Assembly: GCA_031555505.1 (NCBI GenBank)
Contig: JAVBUH010000081.1
Location: 1-62,847 of the forward strand
Direction: 5' to 3'
Length of the DNA stretch: 62,847 nt
From: JAJDIA01 sp031555505
GTDB lineage: Bacteria > Bacteroidota > Bacteroidia > Bacteroidales > Tannerellaceae
The translations under genes and the position numbers were made by a program. Below, piece by piece: positions 36,350 through 43,277 of this stretch. The notes beneath the pieces were generated by a model. The model saw only the letters and a list, made by a program, of their open reading frames with translations, was not told the DNA's origin and made no database searches. Every line of letters starts with the position of its first letter. The stretch's first letter is position 1.

Positions 36350-37096
36350 TTATTCACAAATCTGCTTGATAAGTTCATCAAAATCAGTGGCCGAACCAGC
36401 CTTACCTGTCAATTTGGAATATAACCGCCGGCGTTCAACACTAATATTTTTCACATTCAAAAGCTCGGCAATTCGTCCCAGTCTTACATCAGCTGCAGTC
36501 AGATAACAAATATACCACTGCGTTAAAGGCAATGAAGGAGAGAGTTTTCTCAGGTTTTTCCTGAAATGGGTATATATTTGGTCAATAGATTTTTCCAGTT
36601 GCTGGAAATCCTCTTTCTGCACACTCGCAGCAGAAAGGGAAACACTTATCTTATAATACAATGCTGAACTTCTGAACAGAACCAATTTCTGTTCCCGTTT
36701 TGACATTTCCTGTTGATGTTTCATGGCCGACAGATCCAGTTCCTGTTTCCGTTGCTCTTGCATTCGGGTATAAATCAACGTTTGCCGCTTCCATTCCCTG
36801 CGTTGTATATACAAATAATACCCCATAAAAGAGATAAGCAGCAGGAGGATACCGGAAACACATTCCATAATAGACAGATTCCGTTCACTGACAGCCAGTT
36901 TATACTGAAATTGCTGTTGTTCAGGCTCTCCCTTATAATAACCGCTTTCTTCCGGAAACAAAGCGTTGCCGGAATATTTGGCCATTACAAATCCAGTCTG
37001 AAGAAGCTCCGGATGGAGCGCCTCAATGCCATAGCAAAAAGGAACAATTAGTAATGAAAAGATAACAATACCTGCCACTACAAATAATCTGTCCAT
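36350..37096 (-). CDS. Two-TM protein with coiled coil and HTH-like C-terminus
   Basis: A 248-residue protein. The first hydrophobic segment (VVAGIVIFSLLIVPFCYG) and a second at about residues 79-96 (VSGILLLLISFMGYYLYI) bracket a short periplasmic stretch. A charged coiled coil follows (QRREWKRQ to KREQKLV). The last 60 residues (LTQWYICYLTAADVRLGRIAELLNVKN, then VERRRLYSKLTG) resemble the LuxR-like HTH ending of Bacteroidetes TPR-type membrane regulators, but the TPR sensor part is missing. It may be a compact membrane regulator of the adjacent surface-protein genes, which lie downstream in the same direction. DNA binding is inferred only. Confidence 0.6.
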   Translation of the reverse strand: MDRLFVVAGIVIFSLLIVPFCYGIEALHPELLQTGFVMAKYSGNALFPEESGYYKGEPEQQQFQYKLAVSERNLSIMECVSGILLLLISFMGYYLYIQRREWKRQTLIYTRMQEQRKQELDLSAMKHQQEMSKREQKLVLFRSSALYYKISVSLSAASVQKEDFQQLEKSIDQIYTHFRKNLRKLSPSLPLTQWYICYLTAADVRLGRIAELLNVKNISVERRRLYSKLTGKAGSATDFDELIKQICE

Positions 37097-37322
37097 ATAT
37101 TTCCATTTTAGTAATTAAGGTCTATATCGTTTCAGTTTGTGGTTACTCCCCAAGATAAGCGGATTGGCGAGAGAACTATACTGTAGTGACATAGTAATTA
37201 GGTTTTAAAGTAACGCCACGAAGATATTTCTTTTATCTCACATTTACAAAGAAAAGCAGAAGCAATGTCATACGCAATCTGCTTTCACGCTTTCACTTTC
37301 TGCGGCCGGTCAGCCTGTTAGC

Positions 37323-37358
37323 GTGACAGGAGCGCGTTATTAAGACGGCTCCTGTCAC
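37323..37358 (-). terminator. Hairpin after the HU-HIG gene
   Basis: GTGACAGGAGC and GCTCCTGTCAC form a perfect 11-base stem around a 14-base loop, 20 bases past the HU-HIG stop on the minus strand. There is no strong T run, so termination is probable but not certain. Confidence 0.6.
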
Positions 37359-37377
37359 ACGTGCAGTCACAATCAGT

Positions 37378-37989
37378 TTACCTCCGGTAATTGCCAGGCG
37401 CAGGTTCGTACATAACAGCATTTCCATAGCCCAATCTGCGGAGTTTACCGGCTTTGATCATTTCCTTGATTTTTCGGCCGCCGGTAGATTGCGTGAATCC
37501 ACAGAGGCGGCAAAATTCACGGGCGGTGATGTAGGGACGATCCAGGAAATGGCCGGTGAGCAATCCATCGATCTCAATCTCCGAATAGCGGAGCGAGTGG
37601 TTTTTGTCGCGTGCCTTTTCAAGAGATGCGTTGCGGAAACGTTTTTTCCAATCCACATCCGGGCGGAAAACGATGTTTTTCACCTTCACCGATTCAGCCC
37701 TTATCTCCCGGGAAGATTCAATGGCCGGACAAGTGAGCGTAAGGCTGAAGTATCCCAACCCTTCGAGGTATACCCGTTGGCCAAAGGACAGTTCAAACGA
37801 GATCGCTTCGGCCAGTGCATCGAGCGCGGCCTTCACATCGGCAGTCGACAAGGAAGTAGTTTCCTTGATATACTCTGCCAGACGCTGCGTGGTGGTGGTG
37901 CCGGTGGTTTGCACACGGGCATGCAGTCTCGGTTTGCGGTTACTCCCATTGGGAACGGGATTGGTGTAGAAATCATACAAAATAGACAT
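37378..37989 (-). CDS. HU-HIG-type DNA-binding protein with C-terminal extension
   Basis: A 203-residue protein. The first 130 residues follow the HU-like fold of the Bacteroidetes HIG group: RLHARVQTTGTTTTQRLAEYI, STADVKAALDALAEAISFEL, GQRVYLEGLGYFSLTL, and KNIVFRPDVDWKKRF in the DNA-binding arm region. The last 60 residues (ITAREFCRLCGFTQSTGGRKI, KLRRLGYGNAVMYEP) look like a small winged helix. Proteins of this class are nucleoid-like DNA binders, often next to VapE/VirE genes in this order. It is transcribed away from the VapE gene across a spacer that carries a 22-bp array, which it may bind. That binding is inference from proximity. Confidence 0.88.
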   Translation of the reverse strand: MSILYDFYTNPVPNGSNRKPRLHARVQTTGTTTTQRLAEYIKETTSLSTADVKAALDALAEAISFELSFGQRVYLEGLGYFSLTLTCPAIESSREIRAESVKVKNIVFRPDVDWKKRFRNASLEKARDKNHSLRYSEIEIDGLLTGHFLDRPYITAREFCRLCGFTQSTGGRKIKEMIKAGKLRRLGYGNAVMYEPAPGNYRR

Positions 37990-38127
37990 AGTAAACAGGT
38001 TTAAAAAAGTAAAACATTTATATAAAAACTCTCAATACGTTTTTGTCGGCAGATCTATCGCCGGCATGAGCAACAGCTATCATCGGCATCGGCAAGGTTA
38101 ATTACAGCCGTCAGCATGCGCTCTTCT

Positions 38128-38281
38128 CTTCACAGGTATGAAGTCTTCTCTTCACAGGTATGAAGTTTCAGTTTCACAGATGTGAAGTTTCCGCTTTACT
38201 GCTGTGAGGAGAAAGCTCCATAGTTGTTAAAAAATCCCTCCGCACTTGTGGGATGATCCCTTCAGCAGTGTGAAGACCTAA
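38128..38281. repeat. Iteron-like array, seven units of exactly 22 bp
   Basis: Units begin at 38128, 38150, 38172, 38194, 38216, 38238 and 38260. The core is a dyad near CTTCACAGATGTGAAG. Units 1 and 2 share the same 16-base core (one mismatch in the dyad), unit 3 has a perfect TTCACA/TGTGAA dyad, units 4 and 7 match 12 of 16, and units 5 and 6 match 11 and 9. The register never slips. The 22-bp period is close to two helical turns, so bound proteins would line one face. The array lies between divergent HU-HIG and VapE genes, like iterons or a tandem operator. Confidence 0.8.
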
Positions 38282-38365
38282 AAAGATCAGCGCGAAGGTA
38301 ATACTTCTTGGTGATGTTTGCAATAGAAGATGCAGGTCTTGCAGATAGTTGATTTTACCCCGTTA

Positions 38366-38379
38366 GGATTTGCAAATCC
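38366..38379. promoter_or_regulatory. Palindrome in the VapE promoter region
   Basis: GGATTTGCAAATCC is a perfect 14-base palindrome 46 bases before the VapE start. Its TTTG (38369-38372) would be the -33 box, with TATATATT 19 bases on as a weak -7 box, so a protein bound here would block transcription. Confidence 0.5.
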
Positions 38380-38425
38380 GACAGTTAGGGGTATATATTC
38401 GCCGCCGAAATCTACATTTTATCAC

Positions 38426-39796
38426 ATGAAAAAAATCTACAAGAAAGCAATTAGCATGTATGTACGTCTGCGGACGAAGTGGTCCACCTCCCGTAAAAAC
38501 AACGCCGAGGCCAGGCGGGAAGAACTAGCCGGAAGGCCACCCTCAAGCGACGGCCAACCACCTGTGGCAACCAAGTACCGGAAGCCGGCTGCTCCCGCAC
38601 GCCCCTCAACTCCTCCTTCCCCCGAAGAAACACTTACCGGGCAGGTGAAACAGTTCCTGGAAGCAGGCTACGAGTTCCGCGCCAACCAACTCAACAACAT
38701 GACGGAGTATCGCCGGAAAGACACCACCGAAGCCTTTCACCTCCTGGGCGAACGCGAAGAGAACTCGCTCTGTATGGAAGCGCACCTCAAGGGTATCCTG
38801 TGTTGGGATCGCGACATCCGCCGGTACGTACGCTCGCTCCGGGTACCGGTCTATCATCCTTTCCGGCAGTATATGAATGAGTTGCCCGCCTGGGACGGGT
38901 GCGACCGGGTGGAAAGCCTGGCGCGTCGTGTGTCCGTCTCTCCACTGTGGGTCAGCGGCTTCCATCGCTGGATGCGTGCCCTCGCCGCGCAGTGGATGGG
39001 CATGGACGGGATGCACGGCAACAGCGTAGCCCCTGTGTTGATCAGCCGCCGGCAGGGACGCCACAAGTCCACCTTCTGCAAACTCCTGCTTCCCGATGTG
39101 CTCCAGGCCTACTACACCGATCACTACGACCTCAACTCCGAGGGCGGTGCCGTGCAAAAACTGGCCACTTTCGGCCTGATCAACCTCGACGAGTTGGATA
39201 AATTTTCCGACCGGAAGATGGGTCTGTTAAAGAATGTAATGCAAATGGCCGATGTCAATATCCGTCGCGCCCGTCAGCACAGCTATTCAGCCCTACCCCG
39301 CATTGCATCATTCATCGCCACGTCAAACCACACCGATCTCCTCACCGACCCCACCGGCAGCCGTCGTTTCCTTTGCGTGGAAGTCACAGAGAAGATAGAC
39401 GTCTCCCCCATCCACCACGCCCAGCTCTACGCCCAACTCAAAAGTGAACTCCTCGCCGGCCAGCCCCACTGGTTCTCCCCGGAAGAAGAAGCCGCCATCA
39501 CCCGCCACAACCAGTCTTTCCACAAGACCGGCCCCGACACCGACCTCTTCCACCTCCATTACCGCCTCCCCGCCCGTGGCCTCCAGGAAACCGCCTCTAT
39601 CCAATGGCTCTCCGCCGCCACCATCTACGAAACCCTCCGCACCCGGCACCCCGCCACCATGCGCCAAACCACCGCTACCCACTTCGGCAAAACGCTGATC
39701 GCCCTGGGACTGGAACGCAAGCATACCCGTCAGGGGAACCTGTACCGGGTAATTGCCAGGGATAAAGACAAAGGCAAGTTGCCGGCAACTGCCTGA
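38426..39796 (+). CDS. VapE/VirE-family P-loop protein
   Basis: A 456-residue protein of the virulence-associated E family, a group related to primase-helicases of integrated elements. Recognisable blocks are AWDGCDRVESLARRV, FHRWMRALAAQWMG, LISRRQGRHKSTFCKLLLP (P-loop), GLINLDELDKFS (Walker B), RIASFIATSNHTDLLTDPTG with SRRFLCVEV, and a late basic domain ending RQGNLYRVI. The P-loop has His where the last Gly before Lys is usual, so ATP binding may be altered. The start at 38426 (MKKIYKKAIS) is preferred over one at 38330 because it follows the likely promoter. The first 75 residues are basic and Pro-rich. It diverges from HU-HIG across the 22-bp array. Confidence 0.85.
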   Translation: MKKIYKKAISMYVRLRTKWSTSRKNNAEARREELAGRPPSSDGQPPVATKYRKPAAPARPSTPPSPEETLTGQVKQFLEAGYEFRANQLNNMTEYRRKDTTEAFHLLGEREENSLCMEAHLKGILCWDRDIRRYVRSLRVPVYHPFRQYMNELPAWDGCDRVESLARRVSVSPLWVSGFHRWMRALAAQWMGMDGMHGNSVAPVLISRRQGRHKSTFCKLLLPDVLQAYYTDHYDLNSEGGAVQKLATFGLINLDELDKFSDRKMGLLKNVMQMADVNIRRARQHSYSALPRIASFIATSNHTDLLTDPTGSRRFLCVEVTEKIDVSPIHHAQLYAQLKSELLAGQPHWFSPEEEAAITRHNQSFHKTGPDTDLFHLHYRLPARGLQETASIQWLSAATIYETLRTRHPATMRQTTATHFGKTLIALGLERKHTRQGNLYRVIARDKDKGKLPATA

Positions 39797-39858
39797 TCAT
39801 CCCCCAACATCCCAAACGCTCACAGTGAGCCGGCAGTGAACCGGCAATGAAAGCAAAA

Positions 39859-39895
39859 GTGAAAGGAGCCGCCCCAAGAAAGAGGTTCCTTTCAC
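39859..39895 (+). terminator. Hairpin after the VapE gene
   Basis: GTGAAAGGAGCC and GGTTCCTTTCAC pair over 12 bases with one mismatch, 62 bases past the stop. No T run follows, so it may be a structural element rather than a terminator. Confidence 0.45.
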
Positions 39896-39952
39896 GCTAA
39901 GTAGCTGAGCAGATGAAGAAAGTGAAAGGGTGAAAGAAGTGCTGGGGCACAC

Positions 39953-41107
39953 TTATTTCACATCAGAATAATGTCTGTTCTTAATTAAATATTCTCTTAT
40001 TTCTTTTCCTAAGTTACCAAACCATTTCCCTCCGCTGGAGGTAAGCATAATTAGGCCCAACCCTTCTTCCGGCATAAAAACATAATCACTTGCATAGCCA
40101 TCTAAATCTCCGCCATGTCCGTAACGAACGCCAAATGTATCAATGGTTTTCGCCAGACCGAATCCATAGTGGGATTCGGTAGTTTCCGATTTTTCTGTCA
40201 GAATAAGCGGATTGTTTTTATTAACACTCTCATTGAATTCCTGATAAGCCTTCATTTGTGCAAGCAATAAGTTTGAAATATCCTTTATATTCGAGTAAAT
40301 ACCACCTGCTGCCGACATTTCTCCCATTTTCCAAGGTGCTGATTTGATATTCCTGTCATCTTTCCTATACGGCCATGCTATTAATTTTGACTGTTCACTA
40401 TCCAAAATGACAGCTGTATTTGGCATGCCATATTTATCCGTTACATACTTTTTCACCAGTGCGGCGTACTCCTCTCCACTCATTCTTTCGCAAATATAAC
40501 CAACCACTGCATAGCCGAAATTAGAGTAATTAAATTTTGTTCCCGCCACAGTATCCAAATTCATGATATTTAAGTCATGAATAATATCTTGCTCGGTATA
40601 TTCGATCAACATCGGATCTCCATCTATTCTTTTTTGGGTGGGTTCTCGATATGGGATGCCTGACTTGTGAAGAAGCAGGAGCCTAAGGGTAACCCCCGTT
40701 AGTTTATGTAAACTATCTTTTGATACTACATCTGCCAGGTATGTGGTTATAGGTTCGTCCAGTGTAACTTTTCCTTCTGCAACTAAATTGTTAACTATGA
40801 TAGCTGTAAATTTCTTTGTGTCAGATGCAATCTGAAATAAGGTATTCTCTCCAACGCAAGTAGTACTTTCCCGGGTCAAATGCCCGAAGCCTTCAGTCCA
40901 TGCAAGCTTATTGTCATGGACAATGCCAATTGCCAATGAAGGGATATTTCTGCTTTGTAAGGTGCTGTCTATTTTATCTCGGATCCATGAGATCTCAATA
41001 TCAGTTATTTTTCCCGGGATAAAAGCGCTGTTTTCTTTTGAGATTGCAATTGCCGTGCAATTCATAATAGATGTGGTAACTAAAACTGTCCAAATTAATT
41101 TTGTCAT
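39953..41107 (-). CDS. Serine hydrolase of the class C beta-lactamase family
   Basis: A 384-residue exported enzyme; MTKLIWTVLVTTSIMNCTAIA is a signal peptide, which favours this start over an ATG at 41134. The three active-site motifs of the family are visible: Ser-Asp-Thr-Lys in ASDTKKFTA (SxxK), YSNFGYAVVGY (YxN) and YGHGGDLDGYAS (HxG, in place of KTG). The HxG form and overall sequence suit an esterase, D-aminopeptidase or general serine hydrolase rather than an antibiotic-resistance beta-lactamase. Periplasmic location is expected. It stands alone, next to an IS remnant, and no substrate can be inferred. Confidence 0.87.
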   Translation of the reverse strand: MTKLIWTVLVTTSIMNCTAIAISKENSAFIPGKITDIEISWIRDKIDSTLQSRNIPSLAIGIVHDNKLAWTEGFGHLTRESTTCVGENTLFQIASDTKKFTAIIVNNLVAEGKVTLDEPITTYLADVVSKDSLHKLTGVTLRLLLLHKSGIPYREPTQKRIDGDPMLIEYTEQDIIHDLNIMNLDTVAGTKFNYSNFGYAVVGYICERMSGEEYAALVKKYVTDKYGMPNTAVILDSEQSKLIAWPYRKDDRNIKSAPWKMGEMSAAGGIYSNIKDISNLLLAQMKAYQEFNESVNKNNPLILTEKSETTESHYGFGLAKTIDTFGVRYGHGGDLDGYASDYVFMPEEGLGLIMLTSSGGKWFGNLGKEIREYLIKNRHYSDVK

Positions 41108-41212
41108 ATTGAGAAACTGTTTAAAATGGGTCAAAACATGGTATACTATTGACTATCGGCAGATTAGTTCGTACTTCCTTCGTGTCTTTAAGGTTACGAA
41201 GCTATAAAGAAA

Positions 41213-41425
41213 ATGAGGAAAATATATCCAACCAACCTGACCGATAGCCAATGGAATACAATATTAGTAATTTTAAACGACAAGCACAAACGCAAGCACT
41301 CTTCACAGGAGATTTTTAATGCAATCTTCTATTTGCTTAAGACCGGCTGTCAATGACGCATGCTTCCGCACGACTTTCCCAAATGGGAATTGGTTTATTA
41401 CTACTTCAATACCATCAGAAGAAAT
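41213..41425 (+). pseudogene. Decayed IS5-type transposase fragment
   Basis: Translation from 41213 gives MRKIYPTNLTDSQWNTILVI, then HSSQEIFNAIFYLLKTGCQ, a stop, then RMLPHDFPKWELVYYYFNTI and another stop. This is the N-terminal helical domain of IS5-family transposases, where CQWRML is expected; the Trp codon has become TGA. No catalytic DDE part or terminal repeats were found, so only the 5' end of a transposase survives. It lies just beyond the cut end of the truncated RarD gene and may mark the event that broke it. Confidence 0.75.
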
Positions 41426-41501
41426 TAGGAATGGTAATGGAAATATTGGAAAGGCTTTCTGGAAAGGCAGCCATTATTTAGCTATTGCCACTTTCTTACC
41501 T

Positions 41502-41972
41502 TTAAGAATGCTGATCGTATAAAATAGACAAGTCGATCAGCGCCAACACAACGGCTATTTTCTGCATGATAGCCAGACGCTCTTTTAAAAAGACATAGCC
41601 CAGAAACACATTGATCAACGGATTGATGTAATAGCCCAAGCCAGCCTCAACAATGTGGTTACTCGTTACAGCATAGATGTATATACCCCAGTTAGCACTG
41701 ATAACAAATCCGGCTAAACCCAACCGGAACAACAGCCTGGGCTGCCTTACATAGCTGATAAATGTTTGCCGGTCTGTAAAACACACCCAGATAAAGAGAA
41801 ACACAAACGACCATACAATCCGATGAGCCAGCACATTTACAGCAGGTACTCCTACAATAGCTTTCCAGAAAACAGGGAAAAGCCCCCAGGCAATATAACA
41901 CACCAAAGCATATACAATGCCCTGATTATAACTGATCAGAAGTCGGACAGTAGTGATATTTCTTGAAACCAT
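41502..41972 (-). pseudogene. Truncated RarD/EamA-type transporter
   Basis: The 156-residue frame opens near SYNQGIVYALVCYIAWGLFPVFWK, the conserved start of RarD-type permeases, and holds about five membrane segments (for example LAGFVISANWGIYIYAVTS and AGLGYYINPLINVFLGYVFL). Full-length relatives have about 300 residues and ten segments, so the C-terminal half is missing; the frame stops shortly after VVLALIDLSILY. The start at 41972 follows a minus-strand TACTTTTG box at 41997-42004, which excludes a longer frame to 42041. An IS5-type remnant lies 77 bases beyond its end. It is probably non-functional, though a five-TM half-transporter cannot be excluded. Confidence 0.7.
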
Positions 41973-42148
41973 AAAATAATAGAAACACCTAAAAAGCAAA
42001 AGTAAGTAAGTTCTAACAACCATTTTTTCACTGTTTGACATAAGATCAATATTTATATATGTTAAAATGACACAAAATACATTAATTATAAAGATGGGTT
42101 TATCTTTTTATCATAAATTTACACATTTAACATTAAACAGCTAAAGAT

Positions 42149-42568
42149 ATGAACCGTAAACTATTATTTACGACATTAAGTTTCATCTTATTCACCTCAT
42201 GCGCCTCTGATGATTTGGATAGTATAAACTTGCGTGAGACATCTTGGGAAGGCACCATAGAAATCAACAGCTCGGAACCTGAACGGAAATTTGATTTAAT
42301 TATTTCATTTAGTGATTATAGAAATGGATTTTACAATATCACCACCGAACCATTTCCATTAAACAATAGACATGAAGAATATTATTCAAAAGATAGCGAA
42401 ATATATTATGAGCTGAACAAAAAAATATTATTTATCCATGGCGGATATCGAAATATTCTATTAGGAGAATGGTGGATAGTAGAACGAAAAAATAATTATT
42501 TGAAATTAAAAAGGCATATTGAATCAAAAAATTCCACAGATGTGATACATTTAAAAAAAAAATATTAA
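42149..42568 (+). CDS. Small lipoprotein, unknown function
   Basis: A 139-residue lipoprotein with signal MNRKLLFTTLSFILFTSC and mature N-terminus CASDDLDS. After that come alternating beta strands (TSWEGTIEIN, FDLIISFSDYRNGFY, KKILFIHGGYRN, GEWWIVERKNNYLKLKRH) that recall lipocalin-like lipoproteins of Bacteroidales. Both the gene and its surroundings are visibly AT-rich compared with the rest of the window. It precedes a Crp-type regulator by 33 bases and faces the MACPF gene beyond it, so a link to that toxin-like protein, even immunity, is conceivable but unsupported by sequence. Confidence 0.7.
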   Translation: MNRKLLFTTLSFILFTSCASDDLDSINLRETSWEGTIEINSSEPERKFDLIISFSDYRNGFYNITTEPFPLNNRHEEYYSKDSEIYYELNKKILFIHGGYRNILLGEWWIVERKNNYLKLKRHIESKNSTDVIHLKKKY

Positions 42569-42601
42569 AAACTCAAAAAACAACATCAAAATCAATATAT
42601 T

Positions 42602-43231
42602 ATGATAGAATTTCCAACAAACATTTCTTTGCTAATCGAACAAAGCGTAAATATCATTAAAAACAAAGATTATAATCTAAGGTTTTCACCAGAAGAAAGA
42701 GATTTTCTTTGTGAAAATTTTCAAAAGAAAAAAATCAAAAAAGATTCTTTTTTAACACATTCAAATCATATTAACAACTGTCTATATTTTGTAGAAAAAG
42801 GTATTTTAAGACATTGGATTTCTACTGAAGAGAATAATAGTGCCGACAAGGAATTGACATTTTGGTTCTCATTACCTGGTGATTTCATAGATCAAACATA
42901 CTTAACTTCTATTAAAAATAAAGGAATAAATCACATACAGGCCGTATGTGATTCTATTGTATGGGAAATAGACAAATTAAATTTTATGCACATTTGTGAT
43001 AAATCGCTCAATCTAAACAAGGTTTTAAGAACTTTTGAGAGAAAAACATTAAAACGCCTATTCAGAAAAGAAATCAGAAGTTTAGAACTATCAGCAGAAA
43101 AACACTATTCCGAGTTAATTTCTGAACACGAATATTTTCTTCAGCACATTCCTTTGCAATATATTGCTTCTTATATTGGTATTACTCCACAAAGCTTAAG
43201 CAGAATAAGAAAAAATATATTCAAAAAATAA
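42602..43231 (+). CDS. Crp/Fnr-family regulator
   Basis: A 209-residue cytoplasmic regulator. The cyclic-nucleotide-like beta-roll is read from FLTHSNHINNCLYFVEKGILRHW, KELTFWFSLPGDFIDQT and AVCDSIVWEIDK. The C-terminal HTH appears as IPLQYIASYIGITPQSLSRIRK. There are no cysteine clusters, so it is not an iron-sulfur Fnr. Family members in Bacteroidetes often lack cAMP-binding residues and respond to unknown signals. It is AT-rich like its neighbours and follows the small lipoprotein by 33 bases, probably as one transcript. It may control the convergent MACPF gene. Confidence 0.85.
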   Translation: MIEFPTNISLLIEQSVNIIKNKDYNLRFSPEERDFLCENFQKKKIKKDSFLTHSNHINNCLYFVEKGILRHWISTEENNSADKELTFWFSLPGDFIDQTYLTSIKNKGINHIQAVCDSIVWEIDKLNFMHICDKSLNLNKVLRTFERKTLKRLFRKEIRSLELSAEKHYSELISEHEYFLQHIPLQYIASYIGITPQSLSRIRKNIFKK

Positions 43232-43235
43232 TTAA

Positions 43236-43265
43236 TAAATGGCGGAAAAAATTCACCGCCATTTA
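43236..43265. terminator. Bidirectional terminator between Crp regulator and MACPF gene
   Basis: TAAATGGCGG and CCGCCATTTA pair perfectly over 10 bases around a 10-base loop. It starts 5 bases past the regulator stop and 13 bases past the MACPF stop on the other strand, and a CTTTTG follows on the plus strand. Confidence 0.75.
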
Positions 43266-43277
43266 CTTTTGTTAAGT

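Noticed and set aside
38128..38281. CRISPR array
   Set aside because: Units are 22 bases end to end, with no alternation of conserved repeats and unique spacers and no cas genes; it fits a phased binding array.
39953..41107. Antibiotic-resistance beta-lactamase
   Set aside because: The third motif is HGG rather than KTG, and the overall sequence fits general serine hydrolases of this fold.
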